Position numbers and translations under genes: made by a program. A DNA stretch of 53,206 nt from HGM12587 sp945786935 (GTDB taxonomy: Bacteria; Bacillota; Clostridia; Lachnospirales; Lachnospiraceae). The stretch lies in contig CALZFY010000007.1 in assembly GCA_945786935.1 (NCBI GenBank), positions 1 through 53,206 of the forward strand, written 5' to 3'. Positions 1 to 7,501 of the stretch are shown here, in pieces (positions within the stretch are counted from its first letter, which is position 1; each line of letters opens with the position of its first letter). The notes beneath the pieces are model-generated. The model saw only the letters and a list, made by a program, of their open reading frames with translations, was not told the origin of the DNA and did not search any database.

Positions 1-270
1 TGTTCCAAGTAAATATTTGTTCTCATATACAGCACCTGCCTGAACGCATGGAACAATGTATTCCTCTGCAAATTCATCGGTGATGTCTTCGATATAGAGC
101 TTGGTAGCACCTGAAAGCTTTGCTCTTTCTTCCAGTCCGTCCAGTTCCTCGCCCTGTCCGCAGTTAATACAGCAGCAGATAACTTCATAATCAAAATGTT
201 CCTTTAACCATGGAATAATGGCTGTGGTATCCAGACCGCCTGAGTACGCTAAGATAACTTTTTCTTTCAT
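1..270 (-). CDS. argG: Argininosuccinate synthase, N-terminal part (cut by window start)
   Basis: ATP-dependent joining of citrulline and aspartate to argininosuccinate, the penultimate step of arginine synthesis, in the cytoplasm. Ninety codons are visible. They begin MKEKVILAYSGGLDTTAI, the N-type ATP pyrophosphatase P-loop (SGGLDT) typical of ArgG, followed by the CCCINCGQGEELDGLEERA region. The gene runs off the left edge, so the C-terminal three quarters are missing. The start is ATG at 270, preceded on the minus strand by GGAGGAG at good spacing. It is divergent from argC and shares the control region between them, which fits common arginine repression. The identification is firm from the P-loop and the context. 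Confidence 0.95.
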   Translation of the reverse strand, partial: MKEKVILAYSGGLDTTAIIPWLKEHFDYEVICCCINCGQGEELDGLEERAKLSGATKLYIEDITDEFAEEYIVPCVQAGAVYENKYLLGT

Positions 271-303
271 AATATAATCTCCTCCGTGCTATGTATGTGT
301 TTT

Positions 304-334
304 GTGATTGTACAAATGACTGTCAAACAATCAC
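304..334 (+). terminator. Hairpin with T-run in the argG leader, reading on plus strand
   Basis: GTGATTGT (304-311) and ACAATCAC (327-334) form a perfect 8-bp stem, followed on the plus strand by G and seven T. It looks like a Rho-independent terminator pointing away from argG, inside the argG 5' leader. It may stop antisense or incoming transcription, or it may be a leader hairpin for argG. The function is inferred. Confidence 0.4.
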
Positions 335-354
335 GTTTTTTTCAACTGAGCACT

Positions 355-383
355 ACTATACACCATTCTATTTGGAATTGCAA
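355..383 (-). promoter_or_regulatory. Sigma-A promoter for argG
   Basis: On the minus strand, TTGCAA (378-383) and TATAGT (355-360) are separated by 17 bases. This is a good vegetative promoter about 85 bases upstream of the argG ATG. Confidence 0.6.
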
Positions 384-422
384 GTGCAAATTTATACATT
401 AATCAATAAAATATACAAAAAA

Positions 423-460
423 CATTGAATAATATGCATAAATAAAGAATAAATATGCAT
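423..460. promoter_or_regulatory. Two tandem ArgR-type ARG boxes (candidate)
   Basis: Two similar AT-rich sites, TGAATAATATGCAT (426-439) and AGAATAAATATGCAT (446-460), are spaced by about two helical turns. Both resemble the ArgR/AhrC operator (TGAATAAAAATKCA-like). They lie between the divergent argG and argC promoters, about 18 bases upstream of the argC -35 box. Repression of both directions by arginine-bound ArgR is inferred; argR itself is not in the window. Confidence 0.5.
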
Positions 461-477
461 ATATATACAAAAAGAGG

Positions 478-505
478 TTGACATTATTAAATATTTGTAT
501 ATTAT
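478..505 (+). promoter_or_regulatory. Sigma-A promoter for the argC operon
   Basis: TTGACA (478-483) and TATTAT (500-505) are separated by 16 bases, just downstream of the ARG boxes. Transcription would begin near 512, giving a leader of about 230 bases that contains the structured element at 551-714. Confidence 0.65.
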
Positions 506-550
506 AGGAAGAAGAAATATTAGTTAAATACTTGAATTTCTATATAGCCA

Positions 551-714
551 GCATACAACACATGGCTGCTCCATGGAGCGTCAAGCCAAAGGAGTCCGAA
601 AATCCATTCCTAGAAATACTCCGCGAAACAGGCTCTCCTGTGAGCGGCAAGTATTTCTTGGAATTAGTTGAGGACGACGACGCCTGCGGAGTGGAGTAGC
701 CATGTGTTGTATGC
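551..714 (+). ncRNA. Structured RNA-like repeat element, copy 1 (argC leader)
   Basis: The ends GCATACAACACATGGCT (551-567) and 698-714 are perfectly complementary over 17 bp. The stem extends through a G-T wobble and CTCC/GGAG (569-572 with 693-696) to 22 bp. Inside is a second long helix: TTCC 607-610 with GGAA 660-663, AGAAATACT 612-620 with 650-658, and CGC 622-624 with 644-646. It is capped by CAGG-CTCT-CCTG (629-640). Blocks shared with copy 2 are GCGTCAAGC, GTCCGAAAATCCA, GCGAAACAGGCTC (continuing TCCTGTGAGC), TTAGTTGAGGAC and GCCTGCGRAGTG. It lies between the argC promoter and start codon, so it would be in the argC mRNA leader. Family not assigned: it could be an independent ncRNA, a leader element or a mobile palindrome. 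Confidence 0.65.
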
Positions 715-745
715 GTGACTGGAGAGAATACATAAGGAGAGAGAA

Positions 746-1786
746 ATGGTAAAAGTAGGAATCATCGGAGCTACCGGTTATGCCGGAGGAGAGCTGGTAA
801 GATTGTTGATCAATCACCCCCAGGCAGAGATTAAATGGTATGGCTCCAGAAGTTATATTGATAAGAAATATTGTGAAGTATATCAGAATTTCTTTCAGAT
901 CGTAGATGATGTATGTATGGATGATAACATGGAAGCATTGGCAGATGAGGTGGATGTAATCTTTACAGCCACACCCCAGGGCTTCTGTGCATCTTTGGTA
1001 AATGAAGACATTTTAAATAAGGTAAAGGTCATTGACCTAAGTGCAGACTTTCGTATCAAGGATGTTGCTACCTATGAAAAATGGTATGGAATCAAACATC
1101 AGTCACCTCAGTTTATCAAAGAAGCAGTCTACGGGCTTAGTGAAATTAACCGGGAGGATATCAGGTCTGCAAGACTTTTGGCAAACCCCGGCTGCTATCC
1201 GACCTGTTCCACCCTTTCCATCTATCCGTTGGCAAAGGAAGGACTCATTGATATGAATACTGTCATCATTGATGCCAAATCCGGTACTTCCGGAGCAGGC
1301 CGTGGTGCAAAAGTAGATAATCTTTACTGTGAAGTCAACGAAAACATCAAGGCTTACGGTGTGGCAACTCACAGACATACACCGGAGATCGAGGAACAGT
1401 TATCCTACGCATCCGGTAAGCAGGTGCTTTTGAATTTTACTCCGCATCTGGTGCCTATGAATCGTGGAATTCTCATTACTGCATATGCAGCTTTGAAAAA
1501 AGCCGTTACCTATGAAGAGGTGAAAGCAGTTTATGATAAGTATTATGCAAATGAAAAATTTGTCCGTGTTCTGGAAAAAGATGTCTGTCCTCAGACAAAA
1601 TGGGTAGAAGGCAGCAACTATGTGGATGTGAATTTTAAAATTGATCCCCGTACCAACCGTATCATTATGATGGGTGCCATGGACAATCTGGTGAAAGGTG
1701 CTGCGGGTCAGGCGGTACAGAATATGAACCTGATGTTTGGACTGAAGGAAAGCGAGGGACTGGAACTGGTTCCAATGTTCCCATAA
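746..1786 (+). CDS. argC: N-acetyl-gamma-glutamyl-phosphate reductase
   Basis: NADPH-dependent reduction of N-acetylglutamyl phosphate to the semialdehyde, the third step of the acetylated ornithine route. The 346-residue length is normal. The N-terminus has the Rossmann motif GATGYAGGELVRLL (residues 9-22), and the active-site cysteine is in LLANPGCYPTCS near residue 150. The start is ATG at 746 after AAGGAGAG. It is the first gene of argC-GNAT-argJ-argB-argD, with only 10 bases to the next gene. Likely controlled by ArgR sites and possibly by the structured leader element. Identification is secure. Confidence 0.97.
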   Translation: MVKVGIIGATGYAGGELVRLLINHPQAEIKWYGSRSYIDKKYCEVYQNFFQIVDDVCMDDNMEALADEVDVIFTATPQGFCASLVNEDILNKVKVIDLSADFRIKDVATYEKWYGIKHQSPQFIKEAVYGLSEINREDIRSARLLANPGCYPTCSTLSIYPLAKEGLIDMNTVIIDAKSGTSGAGRGAKVDNLYCEVNENIKAYGVATHRHTPEIEEQLSYASGKQVLLNFTPHLVPMNRGILITAYAALKKAVTYEEVKAVYDKYYANEKFVRVLEKDVCPQTKWVEGSNYVDVNFKIDPRTNRIIMMGAMDNLVKGAAGQAVQNMNLMFGLKESEGLELVPMFP

Positions 1787-1796
1787 GGAGAGACCT

Positions 1797-2243
1797 ATGA
1801 AGATCAGGGAAATGAAAATAGAAGACTACGATAAGGTCTATGCACTTTGGAACACCATTCATGGTTTTGGAATCCGAAGTGTGGATGATTCCAGGGAAGG
1901 CATCGAAAGATTTCTGAAATGGAATTCGGGCCTAAGTGTGGTGGCAGAGCAGGATGGTCATGTTGTGGGAGCCATTCTCTGCGGTTCCGACGGCCGCCGG
2001 GGATGCCTTTATCATGTGTGTGTCCACCAGGATTACAGACGTCAGGGTGTGGGAAAGGCCATGGTCGTATCCTGTATGGAAAAGTTAAAGGAGCTTAAGA
2101 TCAATAAGGTCAGTCTCATTGCATTTACGGCAAATGATATCGGAAATGCATTCTGGAAGGAAATGGGCTGGACCAAACGGGAAGACTTAAATTATTACGA
2201 TTTTACATTAAATGAAAAAAATATTACGGCATTTATACAGTAG
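1797..2243 (+). CDS. GNAT-family N-acetyltransferase in the arginine operon
   Basis: A 148-residue GNAT acetyltransferase. The acetyl-CoA binding motif A is visible as VHQDYRRQGVGKAMV (R/Q-x-x-G-x-G/A type) near residues 80-95, followed by a typical C-terminal NDIGNAFWKEMGW segment. The start is ATG at 1797 after AAGGAGAG, 10 bases past argC, and argJ follows 12 bases after its stop, so it is co-transcribed with both. Position suggests a role in arginine synthesis, perhaps making N-acetylglutamate as a short NAGS-like enzyme, but the sequence alone does not prove the substrate. A generic side-chain or small-molecule acetylase is the alternative. Family call strong, function uncertain. Confidence 0.85.
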   Translation: MKIREMKIEDYDKVYALWNTIHGFGIRSVDDSREGIERFLKWNSGLSVVAEQDGHVVGAILCGSDGRRGCLYHVCVHQDYRRQGVGKAMVVSCMEKLKELKINKVSLIAFTANDIGNAFWKEMGWTKREDLNYYDFTLNEKNITAFIQ

Positions 2244-2255
2244 GAGGAAAGGGTT

Positions 2256-3479
2256 ATGAAACAGATTCCGGGCGGAGTGACCGCGGCAAAAGGCTTTGAG
2301 GCAGCCGGTGTAGAGGCCGGTATTAAATATAAGAACAGAATGGATATGGCGGTGGTGTACAGCCAGGTACCATGTAAGGCGGCAGGAACCTTTACAACCA
2401 ACGTGGTAAAGGCTGCACCGGTGAAATGGGATTATGAGGTGGTACACAATTCCGAATATGCCCAGGCTGTGATCATCAATGCAGGAGTGGCTAATGCCTG
2501 TACAGGAGCAGAAGGCTATGGATACTGTCTGGATACGGCAAAAGCTGCAGCCGATGCTTTTGGCATTCCGGAAAGTGCAGTGCTGGTAGCTTCCACCGGC
2601 GTCATTGGTATGCAGCTTCCCATGGATAAGATCAAACATGGTGTGGAGCTTTTAAAGGATGCGAAGGGAGCTTCCTTAGAGCACGGAACCCTTGCTTCCA
2701 AAGCGATTATGACAACAGATACTCTGAATAAAGAAATTGCGGTTGAGGTTGAAATCGGCGGAAAAACAGTCACCATCGGCGGTATGTGTAAAGGCTCCGG
2801 CATGATCCATCCCAATATGTGTACTATGCTGGGATTTGTGACGACGGATGTGAATATTTCCAAAGAGCTTTTATTAAAGGCACTTCAGACGGATGTGGCA
2901 GACACCTACAATATGGTATCTGTGGATGGAGATACCTCTACCAATGATACAGTCCTTCTTCTGGCCAACGGACTGGCAGAAAATAAAGAAATTACAGAAG
3001 AAAATGAAGATTATAAGAGCTTCTGTCAGGCATTAAATTATGTAAATACCTATCTGGCAAGAAAGATTGCCGGAGACGGAGAAGGTGCAACCGCATTATT
3101 TGAAGTAAAAGTAGTAGGTGCGGCTTCTAAGGAAGAGGCTGTGATTTTAAGTAAATCCGTTGTAACCTCTTCTTTAACGAAAGCAGCCATCTACGGACAT
3201 GATGCAAACTGGGGACGTATTCTTTGTGCCCTTGGCTACTCAGGTGTACAGTTTGATCCTGAAAAGGTAGATCTGTATTTTGAAAGTGCAGCAGGGAAGC
3301 TGAAGATCATTGAAAATGGCGTTTCTACCGGATACTCAGAAGAAGAGGCGACAAAAATCTTATCAGAACCGGAAGTGACTGCCATTGCAGATATGAAAAT
3401 GGGAGACAGCAGTGCGACAGCGTGGGGCTGTGACCTGACCTATGATTATGTGAAGATCAATGCGGATTACCGTTCTTAA
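2256..3479 (+). CDS. argJ: Glutamate N-acetyltransferase / ornithine acetyltransferase
   Basis: Transfers acetyl from N-acetylornithine to glutamate, recycling acetyl in arginine synthesis; bifunctional members also use acetyl-CoA. The 407-residue length is usual. The self-cleavage region is KGSGMIHPNMCTMLGF, where the nucleophilic threonine is about residue 190; the residue before it is Cys where many homologues have Ala. In known ArgJ this cleavage yields alpha and beta chains. The start is ATG at 2256 after AGGAGGAAAGG. It lies in the middle of the arg operon. Identification is secure; whether it is mono- or bifunctional cannot be read from the sequence. Confidence 0.96.
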   Translation: MKQIPGGVTAAKGFEAAGVEAGIKYKNRMDMAVVYSQVPCKAAGTFTTNVVKAAPVKWDYEVVHNSEYAQAVIINAGVANACTGAEGYGYCLDTAKAAADAFGIPESAVLVASTGVIGMQLPMDKIKHGVELLKDAKGASLEHGTLASKAIMTTDTLNKEIAVEVEIGGKTVTIGGMCKGSGMIHPNMCTMLGFVTTDVNISKELLLKALQTDVADTYNMVSVDGDTSTNDTVLLLANGLAENKEITEENEDYKSFCQALNYVNTYLARKIAGDGEGATALFEVKVVGAASKEEAVILSKSVVTSSLTKAAIYGHDANWGRILCALGYSGVQFDPEKVDLYFESAAGKLKIIENGVSTGYSEEEATKILSEPEVTAIADMKMGDSSATAWGCDLTYDYVKINADYRS

Positions 3480-3537
3480 ATTAAAAAGGTTACCGGAACA
3501 AAAAAGACAGTACCTACAAAAGAGGAGATTGTGAAAA

Positions 3538-4434
3538 ATGGAAGAGAAAATGAATCAATATCTGGAAAAAGCAAATGTTCTGATTGAGGCCTTGCCATAT
3601 ATCCAGCGTTTTAACAGAAAGATCATTGTTGTCAAATACGGCGGAAGTGCTATGGCAGACGAAGAACTGAAGAAAAAGGTCATTGCAGACGTTGTTTTAT
3701 TAAAGCTGGTTGGTTTCAAACCGATCATTGTCCATGGCGGTGGAAAGGAAATCAGCCGCTGGGTGGAAAAGGTCGGCATGAAACCCAAATTCATCAACGG
3801 ACTTCGTGTGACAGATGAGGATACCATGGAGGTTGCTGAAATGGTGCTGAACAAGGTAAATAAAGAACTTGTAAGCCACGTACAGGAGCTGGGTGTCAAA
3901 GGTGCCGGAATCAGCGGTAAAGACGGCGGTCTTTTAAAGGTAAAGAAACGTTTTGCAGGTGGAGAAGATATTGGATTTGTAGGGGAGATCACGGAGGTGA
4001 ATCCACAGATTCTTTTAGATCTCATTGAAAAAGATTTTCTGCCGGTAGTTTGTCCCATTGGTATGGATGAGAATTTCCAGACCTATAATATCAATGCAGA
4101 TGATGCGGCCTGTGCCATTGCCAAAGCAGTGGGTGCAGAAAAGCTGGCATTTTTAACAGATATTGAAGGTGTTTATAAGGATAAGGATGATCCGGACAGT
4201 CTTCTTTCGGAAATGTCTGTCTCAGAAGCGAAGGAACTGATGGAGAGCGGTTTCATTGGAGGCGGTATGCTTCCAAAGCTTGGAAATTGCATTGATGCCG
4301 TGGAAAACGGAGTTTCCAGAGTGCATATCCTGGATGGAAGAATTCCGCATTTCCTTCTTCTGGAAATTTTTACAAACAAAGGTATCGGTACCGCTATCTT
4401 TGCAGATGGAGAAAGAAGGTACGACCATGAGTAA
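3538..4434 (+). CDS. argB: Acetylglutamate kinase
   Basis: Phosphorylates N-acetylglutamate with ATP, normally the arginine-inhibited control step. The 298-residue length matches the arginine-sensitive hexameric type, which carries an extra N-terminal helix (here MNQYLEKANVLIEALPYIQR). Amino-acid-kinase motifs are VVKYGGSAM near residue 31, IVHGGGKEI near 66 and a C-terminal GGGMLPKLGNC. The start is ATG at 3538 with AGAGGAGA ten bases upstream; a GTG at 3531 is out of frame. Its stop overlaps the argD start by 8 bases, implying translational coupling. Confidence 0.96.
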   Translation: MEEKMNQYLEKANVLIEALPYIQRFNRKIIVVKYGGSAMADEELKKKVIADVVLLKLVGFKPIIVHGGGKEISRWVEKVGMKPKFINGLRVTDEDTMEVAEMVLNKVNKELVSHVQELGVKGAGISGKDGGLLKVKKRFAGGEDIGFVGEITEVNPQILLDLIEKDFLPVVCPIGMDENFQTYNINADDAACAIAKAVGAEKLAFLTDIEGVYKDKDDPDSLLSEMSVSEAKELMESGFIGGGMLPKLGNCIDAVENGVSRVHILDGRIPHFLLLEIFTNKGIGTAIFADGERRYDHE

Positions 4435-5611
4435 TGAAGTGATCCAAAAAGCGGAGGAGTCCGTTTTACATACTTATAACCGTTTTGGTGTGGTTTTTGA
4501 CCGGGGCGAAGGCGTTTATCTTTATGATGATCAGGATAGGAAATATCTGGATTTTGCCTCCGGAATTGGAGTTCAATCCTTAGGGTATGGGAATGAAGCC
4601 TATAAACAGGCGTTAAAAGACCAGATTAATAAACTGACTCATATTTCTAATCTCTATTATACAAAACCAATGGCGGAGGCAGCCCAAAAAGTAGTAAAGG
4701 CATCCGGCATGAGCAGAGTGTTTTTTACCAACAGCGGCACGGAAGCCATAGAGGGAGCCATCAAGGCAGCCAGAAAATATGCCTGGGCAAAGGATGGACA
4801 GCATGACCATGAAATCATTGCCATGAACCATTCCTTCCATGGACGGAGCATGGGGGCTTTGTCCGTTACCGGAAATCCAAAATACCAGGAAGCTTTTAAG
4901 CCCATGATCGGTCACATAAAATTTGCAGATTTTAATGACCTTGAAAGTGTGAAGGCACTGGTAAATGAAAAAACCTGTGCCATTATCATGGAAACTGTGC
5001 AGGGAGAAGGCGGAATTTATCCGGCGAAGGAAGAATTTTTGAAGGGTGTGAGAGCACTTTGCGATGAGAAAGACATTCTTCTTATTCTGGATGAGATTCA
5101 GTGCGGTATGGGAAGAACGGGCCATATGTTTGCATGGCAGGGTTATGGCGTAAAGCCGGATATCATGACCTGTGCCAAGGCTTTGGGCTGTGGTGTGCCT
5201 GTGGGAGCTTTTGTTCTGAATGAAAAGACAGCGGAGAAAACACTGGCACCGGGAGATCATGGAACTACCTACGGTGGAAACCCCCTGGTCTGTGCTGCAG
5301 TATCCAGGGTATTTGATCTTTTTGAATCAGAACAAATAGTTGAACATGTAAGGGAAATTAGTGTATACTTAGAAGGACGGCTGGAAGAGCTGGTAGAAGA
5401 ATACGATTTTTTAAAGGAGCGTCGTGGAAAAGGACTGATGCAGGGATTGGAAGTTACCGGACGTCCTGTAGGAGAAATCGTTACAAAAGCTTTGGAAAAT
5501 GGTCTGGTGATCATTTCAGCAGGAAGCAATGTCCTTCGTATGCTGCCTCCGCTTGTCATTGAAAAAGAGCATGTAGATGAAATGATAGAGAAGCTGAAAA
5601 AGAGCTTCTAG
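4427..5611 (+). CDS. argD: Acetylornithine aminotransferase
   Basis: PLP-dependent conversion of N-acetylglutamate semialdehyde to N-acetylornithine using glutamate. The start chosen is ATG at 4427 (MSNEVIQKAEES), overlapping argB by 8 bases with GAAAGAAGG upstream. The frame is open further upstream inside argB, but that extension has no homologue-like sequence. The result is 394 residues, normal for the family. Class-III aminotransferase motifs are visible: FTNSGTEAIEGAIKAAR, LILDEIQCGMGRTG and the PLP lysine in DIMTCAKALGCG. Last biosynthetic gene of this operon here; argF and argH are not in the window. Confidence 0.96.
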   Translation: MSNEVIQKAEESVLHTYNRFGVVFDRGEGVYLYDDQDRKYLDFASGIGVQSLGYGNEAYKQALKDQINKLTHISNLYYTKPMAEAAQKVVKASGMSRVFFTNSGTEAIEGAIKAARKYAWAKDGQHDHEIIAMNHSFHGRSMGALSVTGNPKYQEAFKPMIGHIKFADFNDLESVKALVNEKTCAIIMETVQGEGGIYPAKEEFLKGVRALCDEKDILLILDEIQCGMGRTGHMFAWQGYGVKPDIMTCAKALGCGVPVGAFVLNEKTAEKTLAPGDHGTTYGGNPLVCAAVSRVFDLFESEQIVEHVREISVYLEGRLEELVEEYDFLKERRGKGLMQGLEVTGRPVGEIVTKALENGLVIISAGSNVLRMLPPLVIEKEHVDEMIEKLKKSF

Positions 5612-5623
5612 AAAGGTAGCACA

Positions 5624-6946
5624 ATGAAGTCACTTGGACAGAGAATTATTGCTGTACTGATCGTTATCCTGATTTTACTTCAGATGCTGACAGTCGGTAT
5701 TTCACGATATAACAGTTTGCGAGAGAATGCACCAGCAGACGGAAAGGACGTATCTTTGACCATCTGGTATACAGATGCAAAATTGAGCGAGTTTATCGTG
5801 GACTCAGCCAGAACCTATGAAGAAACGACAGGAATTCCCGTGAATGTTCAGCTGATCTCAGCGGTGGACTATATTGAAAAAATCAGTGAAGCAACCCTGG
5901 TAAACGAGCAGGGGCCGGATCTTTTTGTGGCAGGAAGTGACCTTTTACAGAAGGCTCTTTATGCCGGGCTGGTAGATGACCAGGTGACTTATTCGGAAGC
6001 AGAAGCTGATAATATTCCGCAGAAGGCCTTTGATGCGGCTACCTGTGATGGAAAACTCATCGGCTATCCGTTCTATTTTGAGAGCTGTTTCCTTTTGTAT
6101 AATAAATACTATACGCAAGACTGGCCAGGGACGATAGACCAGATTCTGGAATATGCGGATTCCTTTGAATCATCAACAACCACTGAGCGTGTTCAGAGCA
6201 TTTTTAAATGGGATGTGTCCGATATTTTCTATAATTATTTCTTTGTGGGAGAGTATGTAGGCCTTGGCGGTGTTCATGGAGATGACAAGGCGAACTTAAG
6301 TCTTTCAGAGAAAAAAGTCATTGAATGTCTGGAATATTACCAGTCCTTAAATGAATTCTTCGCTATTGATGAAGAAAAGGTTCACAATGAGGATGTGCTT
6401 CAGGAATTTATTGATGGAAAGATCGTATTTACCATTGCAAAGACGGATGCCATTGCAAGGCTGGAACAGGCCATTGCAGAAGGCAAGGTTCCTGAGTATC
6501 AGCTGGAGACCGAAAGGGATGAGGATGGTAATGAGATTCCGCCACGGGAAGTAGACCGGTTCTACGGGGTGGGAGATATTCCTAACCTGACAGAGGATCT
6601 GGTGACAAGGGGACTGTCTGTGACAAACTCCATTGTGGTTAATAATTACAGTCCGAATCGTCAGTATGCCAATGATTTTGCACACTATCTTTCCTATGAG
6701 AGAGCAGACCGGCTCTATGAGCAGACCGGAAAGGTTTCCGTATGTAAGAGTGCAACTGTTGTCGATGAAGATTGGGAAAGAATTATGGTACAGTATGCAG
6801 GCTCAGCAGAGATTCCCAAAATAATAGAAATGAGTAATTACTGGATTCTCATGGAGATTGCATTCGCCAATATCTGGAATGGTGCAGATATTATGACGGA
6901 GATCGGTCAGGTGGTAAGCCAGATGAATATGCAGCTAAGCGATTAG
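5624..6946 (+). CDS. Extracellular solute-binding-like protein (family 1)
   Basis: A 440-residue secreted or membrane-anchored protein resembling bacterial family 1 (sugar-type) solute-binding proteins. An N-terminal hydrophobic segment (IIAVLIVILILLQMLTVGI, about residues 8-26) is followed by the typical first strand SLTIWYTDAKLSEFI and later GPDLFVAGSDLLQKALYAGLVDD. No lipobox cysteine follows the hydrophobic segment, so it is probably a signal-anchor protein rather than a lipoprotein. It starts 12 bases after argD and no permease or ATPase gene is adjacent, which is unusual for an ABC transporter. Ligand unknown. It could have been recruited as a cell-surface or sensory protein. Confidence 0.75.
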   Translation: MKSLGQRIIAVLIVILILLQMLTVGISRYNSLRENAPADGKDVSLTIWYTDAKLSEFIVDSARTYEETTGIPVNVQLISAVDYIEKISEATLVNEQGPDLFVAGSDLLQKALYAGLVDDQVTYSEAEADNIPQKAFDAATCDGKLIGYPFYFESCFLLYNKYYTQDWPGTIDQILEYADSFESSTTTERVQSIFKWDVSDIFYNYFFVGEYVGLGGVHGDDKANLSLSEKKVIECLEYYQSLNEFFAIDEEKVHNEDVLQEFIDGKIVFTIAKTDAIARLEQAIAEGKVPEYQLETERDEDGNEIPPREVDRFYGVGDIPNLTEDLVTRGLSVTNSIVVNNYSPNRQYANDFAHYLSYERADRLYEQTGKVSVCKSATVVDEDWERIMVQYAGSAEIPKIIEMSNYWILMEIAFANIWNGADIMTEIGQVVSQMNMQLSD

Positions 6947-6949
6947 TGC

Positions 6950-6996
6950 GTTACTGTTCAGATGTCACTAGTTACCGGAACGGAGTGAACAGTAAC
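6950..6996. repeat. Palindromic repeat, copy A
   Basis: GTTACTGTTCA (6950-6960) is perfectly complementary to TGAACAGTAAC (6986-6996), giving an 11-bp stem three bases after the previous stop codon. The right part, GGAACGGAGTGAACAGTAAC (6977-6996), recurs with one change at 15243-15262. It looks like a REP-type interspersed palindrome and could also act as a terminator, although only four T follow. Confidence 0.6.
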
Positions 6997-7005
6997 ATTT
7001 TGCCC

Positions 7006-7034
7006 TTGTCAGATGAAAAATAATTCGTTACAAT
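7006..7034 (+). promoter_or_regulatory. Sigma-A promoter for the comEA-like operon
   Basis: TTGTCA (7006-7011) and TACAAT (7029-7034) are separated by exactly 17 bases. They lie 44 bases upstream of the start at 7078 and separate this operon from the solute-binding gene. Confidence 0.65.
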
Positions 7035-7077
7035 AAAGACGGCATAGAGGGGCTATCTGGGAAAGGTAGTAAAAAGT

Positions 7078-7494
7078 ATGCTGTACAGTAGAAATGTACA
7101 AAAAGCAGGAAGAATTTCTTTCCTGCTTGTTTGTCTTTTTCTGTGTATGGGCTGTTCCGGTAAAAAAGTCGTTTTTGAGACCGGGAATATGCCTTTAGAG
7201 AAAACAGAAAAGATAAAAGAGGTTGTGGAAATATCCGAAGAAGAGGAAAAAACAGAAGAAAAAGAACCGGATAAACCTTCGGAAAATCCGCAAAATTCCT
7301 CCCTGGTTAATATCAATACTGCAAGCTTAGAGGAACTGACCACTCTGCCGGGGATTGGGAAGGTCCGGGCTGCGGATATTATTGAATACCGCCAGACCAT
7401 GGGAGATTTTGAAAAGATTGAAGACATTATGAAGGTGAAGGGAATAGGGAACGGAATCTTCAGTAAAATAAACAGTTTGATTTGTGTGAAATGA
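7078..7494 (+). CDS. comEA: ComEA-like helix-hairpin-helix lipoprotein
   Basis: A 138-residue protein with a signal peptide ending in a lipobox (FLCMGCSGKK; cysteine near residue 23), a charged Glu/Lys-rich linker (about 35-75), and a C-terminal ComEA-type helix-hairpin-helix domain (NINTASLEELTTLPGIGKVR, then ADIIEYR). In competent bacteria ComEA binds incoming double-stranded DNA outside the membrane and hands it to ComEC, which is encoded four genes downstream. B. subtilis ComEA has a membrane anchor; here the anchor appears to be a lipid. The start is ATG at 7078 with GGAAAGG upstream. The domain is certain; an uptake role is inferred. Confidence 0.85.
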   Translation: MLYSRNVQKAGRISFLLVCLFLCMGCSGKKVVFETGNMPLEKTEKIKEVVEISEEEEKTEEKEPDKPSENPQNSSLVNINTASLEELTTLPGIGKVRAADIIEYRQTMGDFEKIEDIMKVKGIGNGIFSKINSLICVK

Positions 7495-7501
7495 GGAAAG
7501 C

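Noticed and set aside
551..714. Simple MITE with terminal inverted repeats
   Set aside because: The end sequences of the two copies are unrelated while the interior is conserved, which is the reverse of a MITE; kept only as an alternative.
581..817. A 78-codon open frame on the minus strand over the argC leader
   Set aside because: It lies within the structured element and the argC start, has no ribosome site and no protein-like composition.
3480..3530. A further repeat copy (GTTACCGGAAC) between argJ and argB
   Set aside because: Only about ten bases match the palindromic repeat, with no second arm, so chance similarity is enough.
4256..4426. N-terminal extension of ArgD into argB
   Set aside because: The extension has no family sequence; ATG 4427 overlaps the argB stop and gives the normal length.
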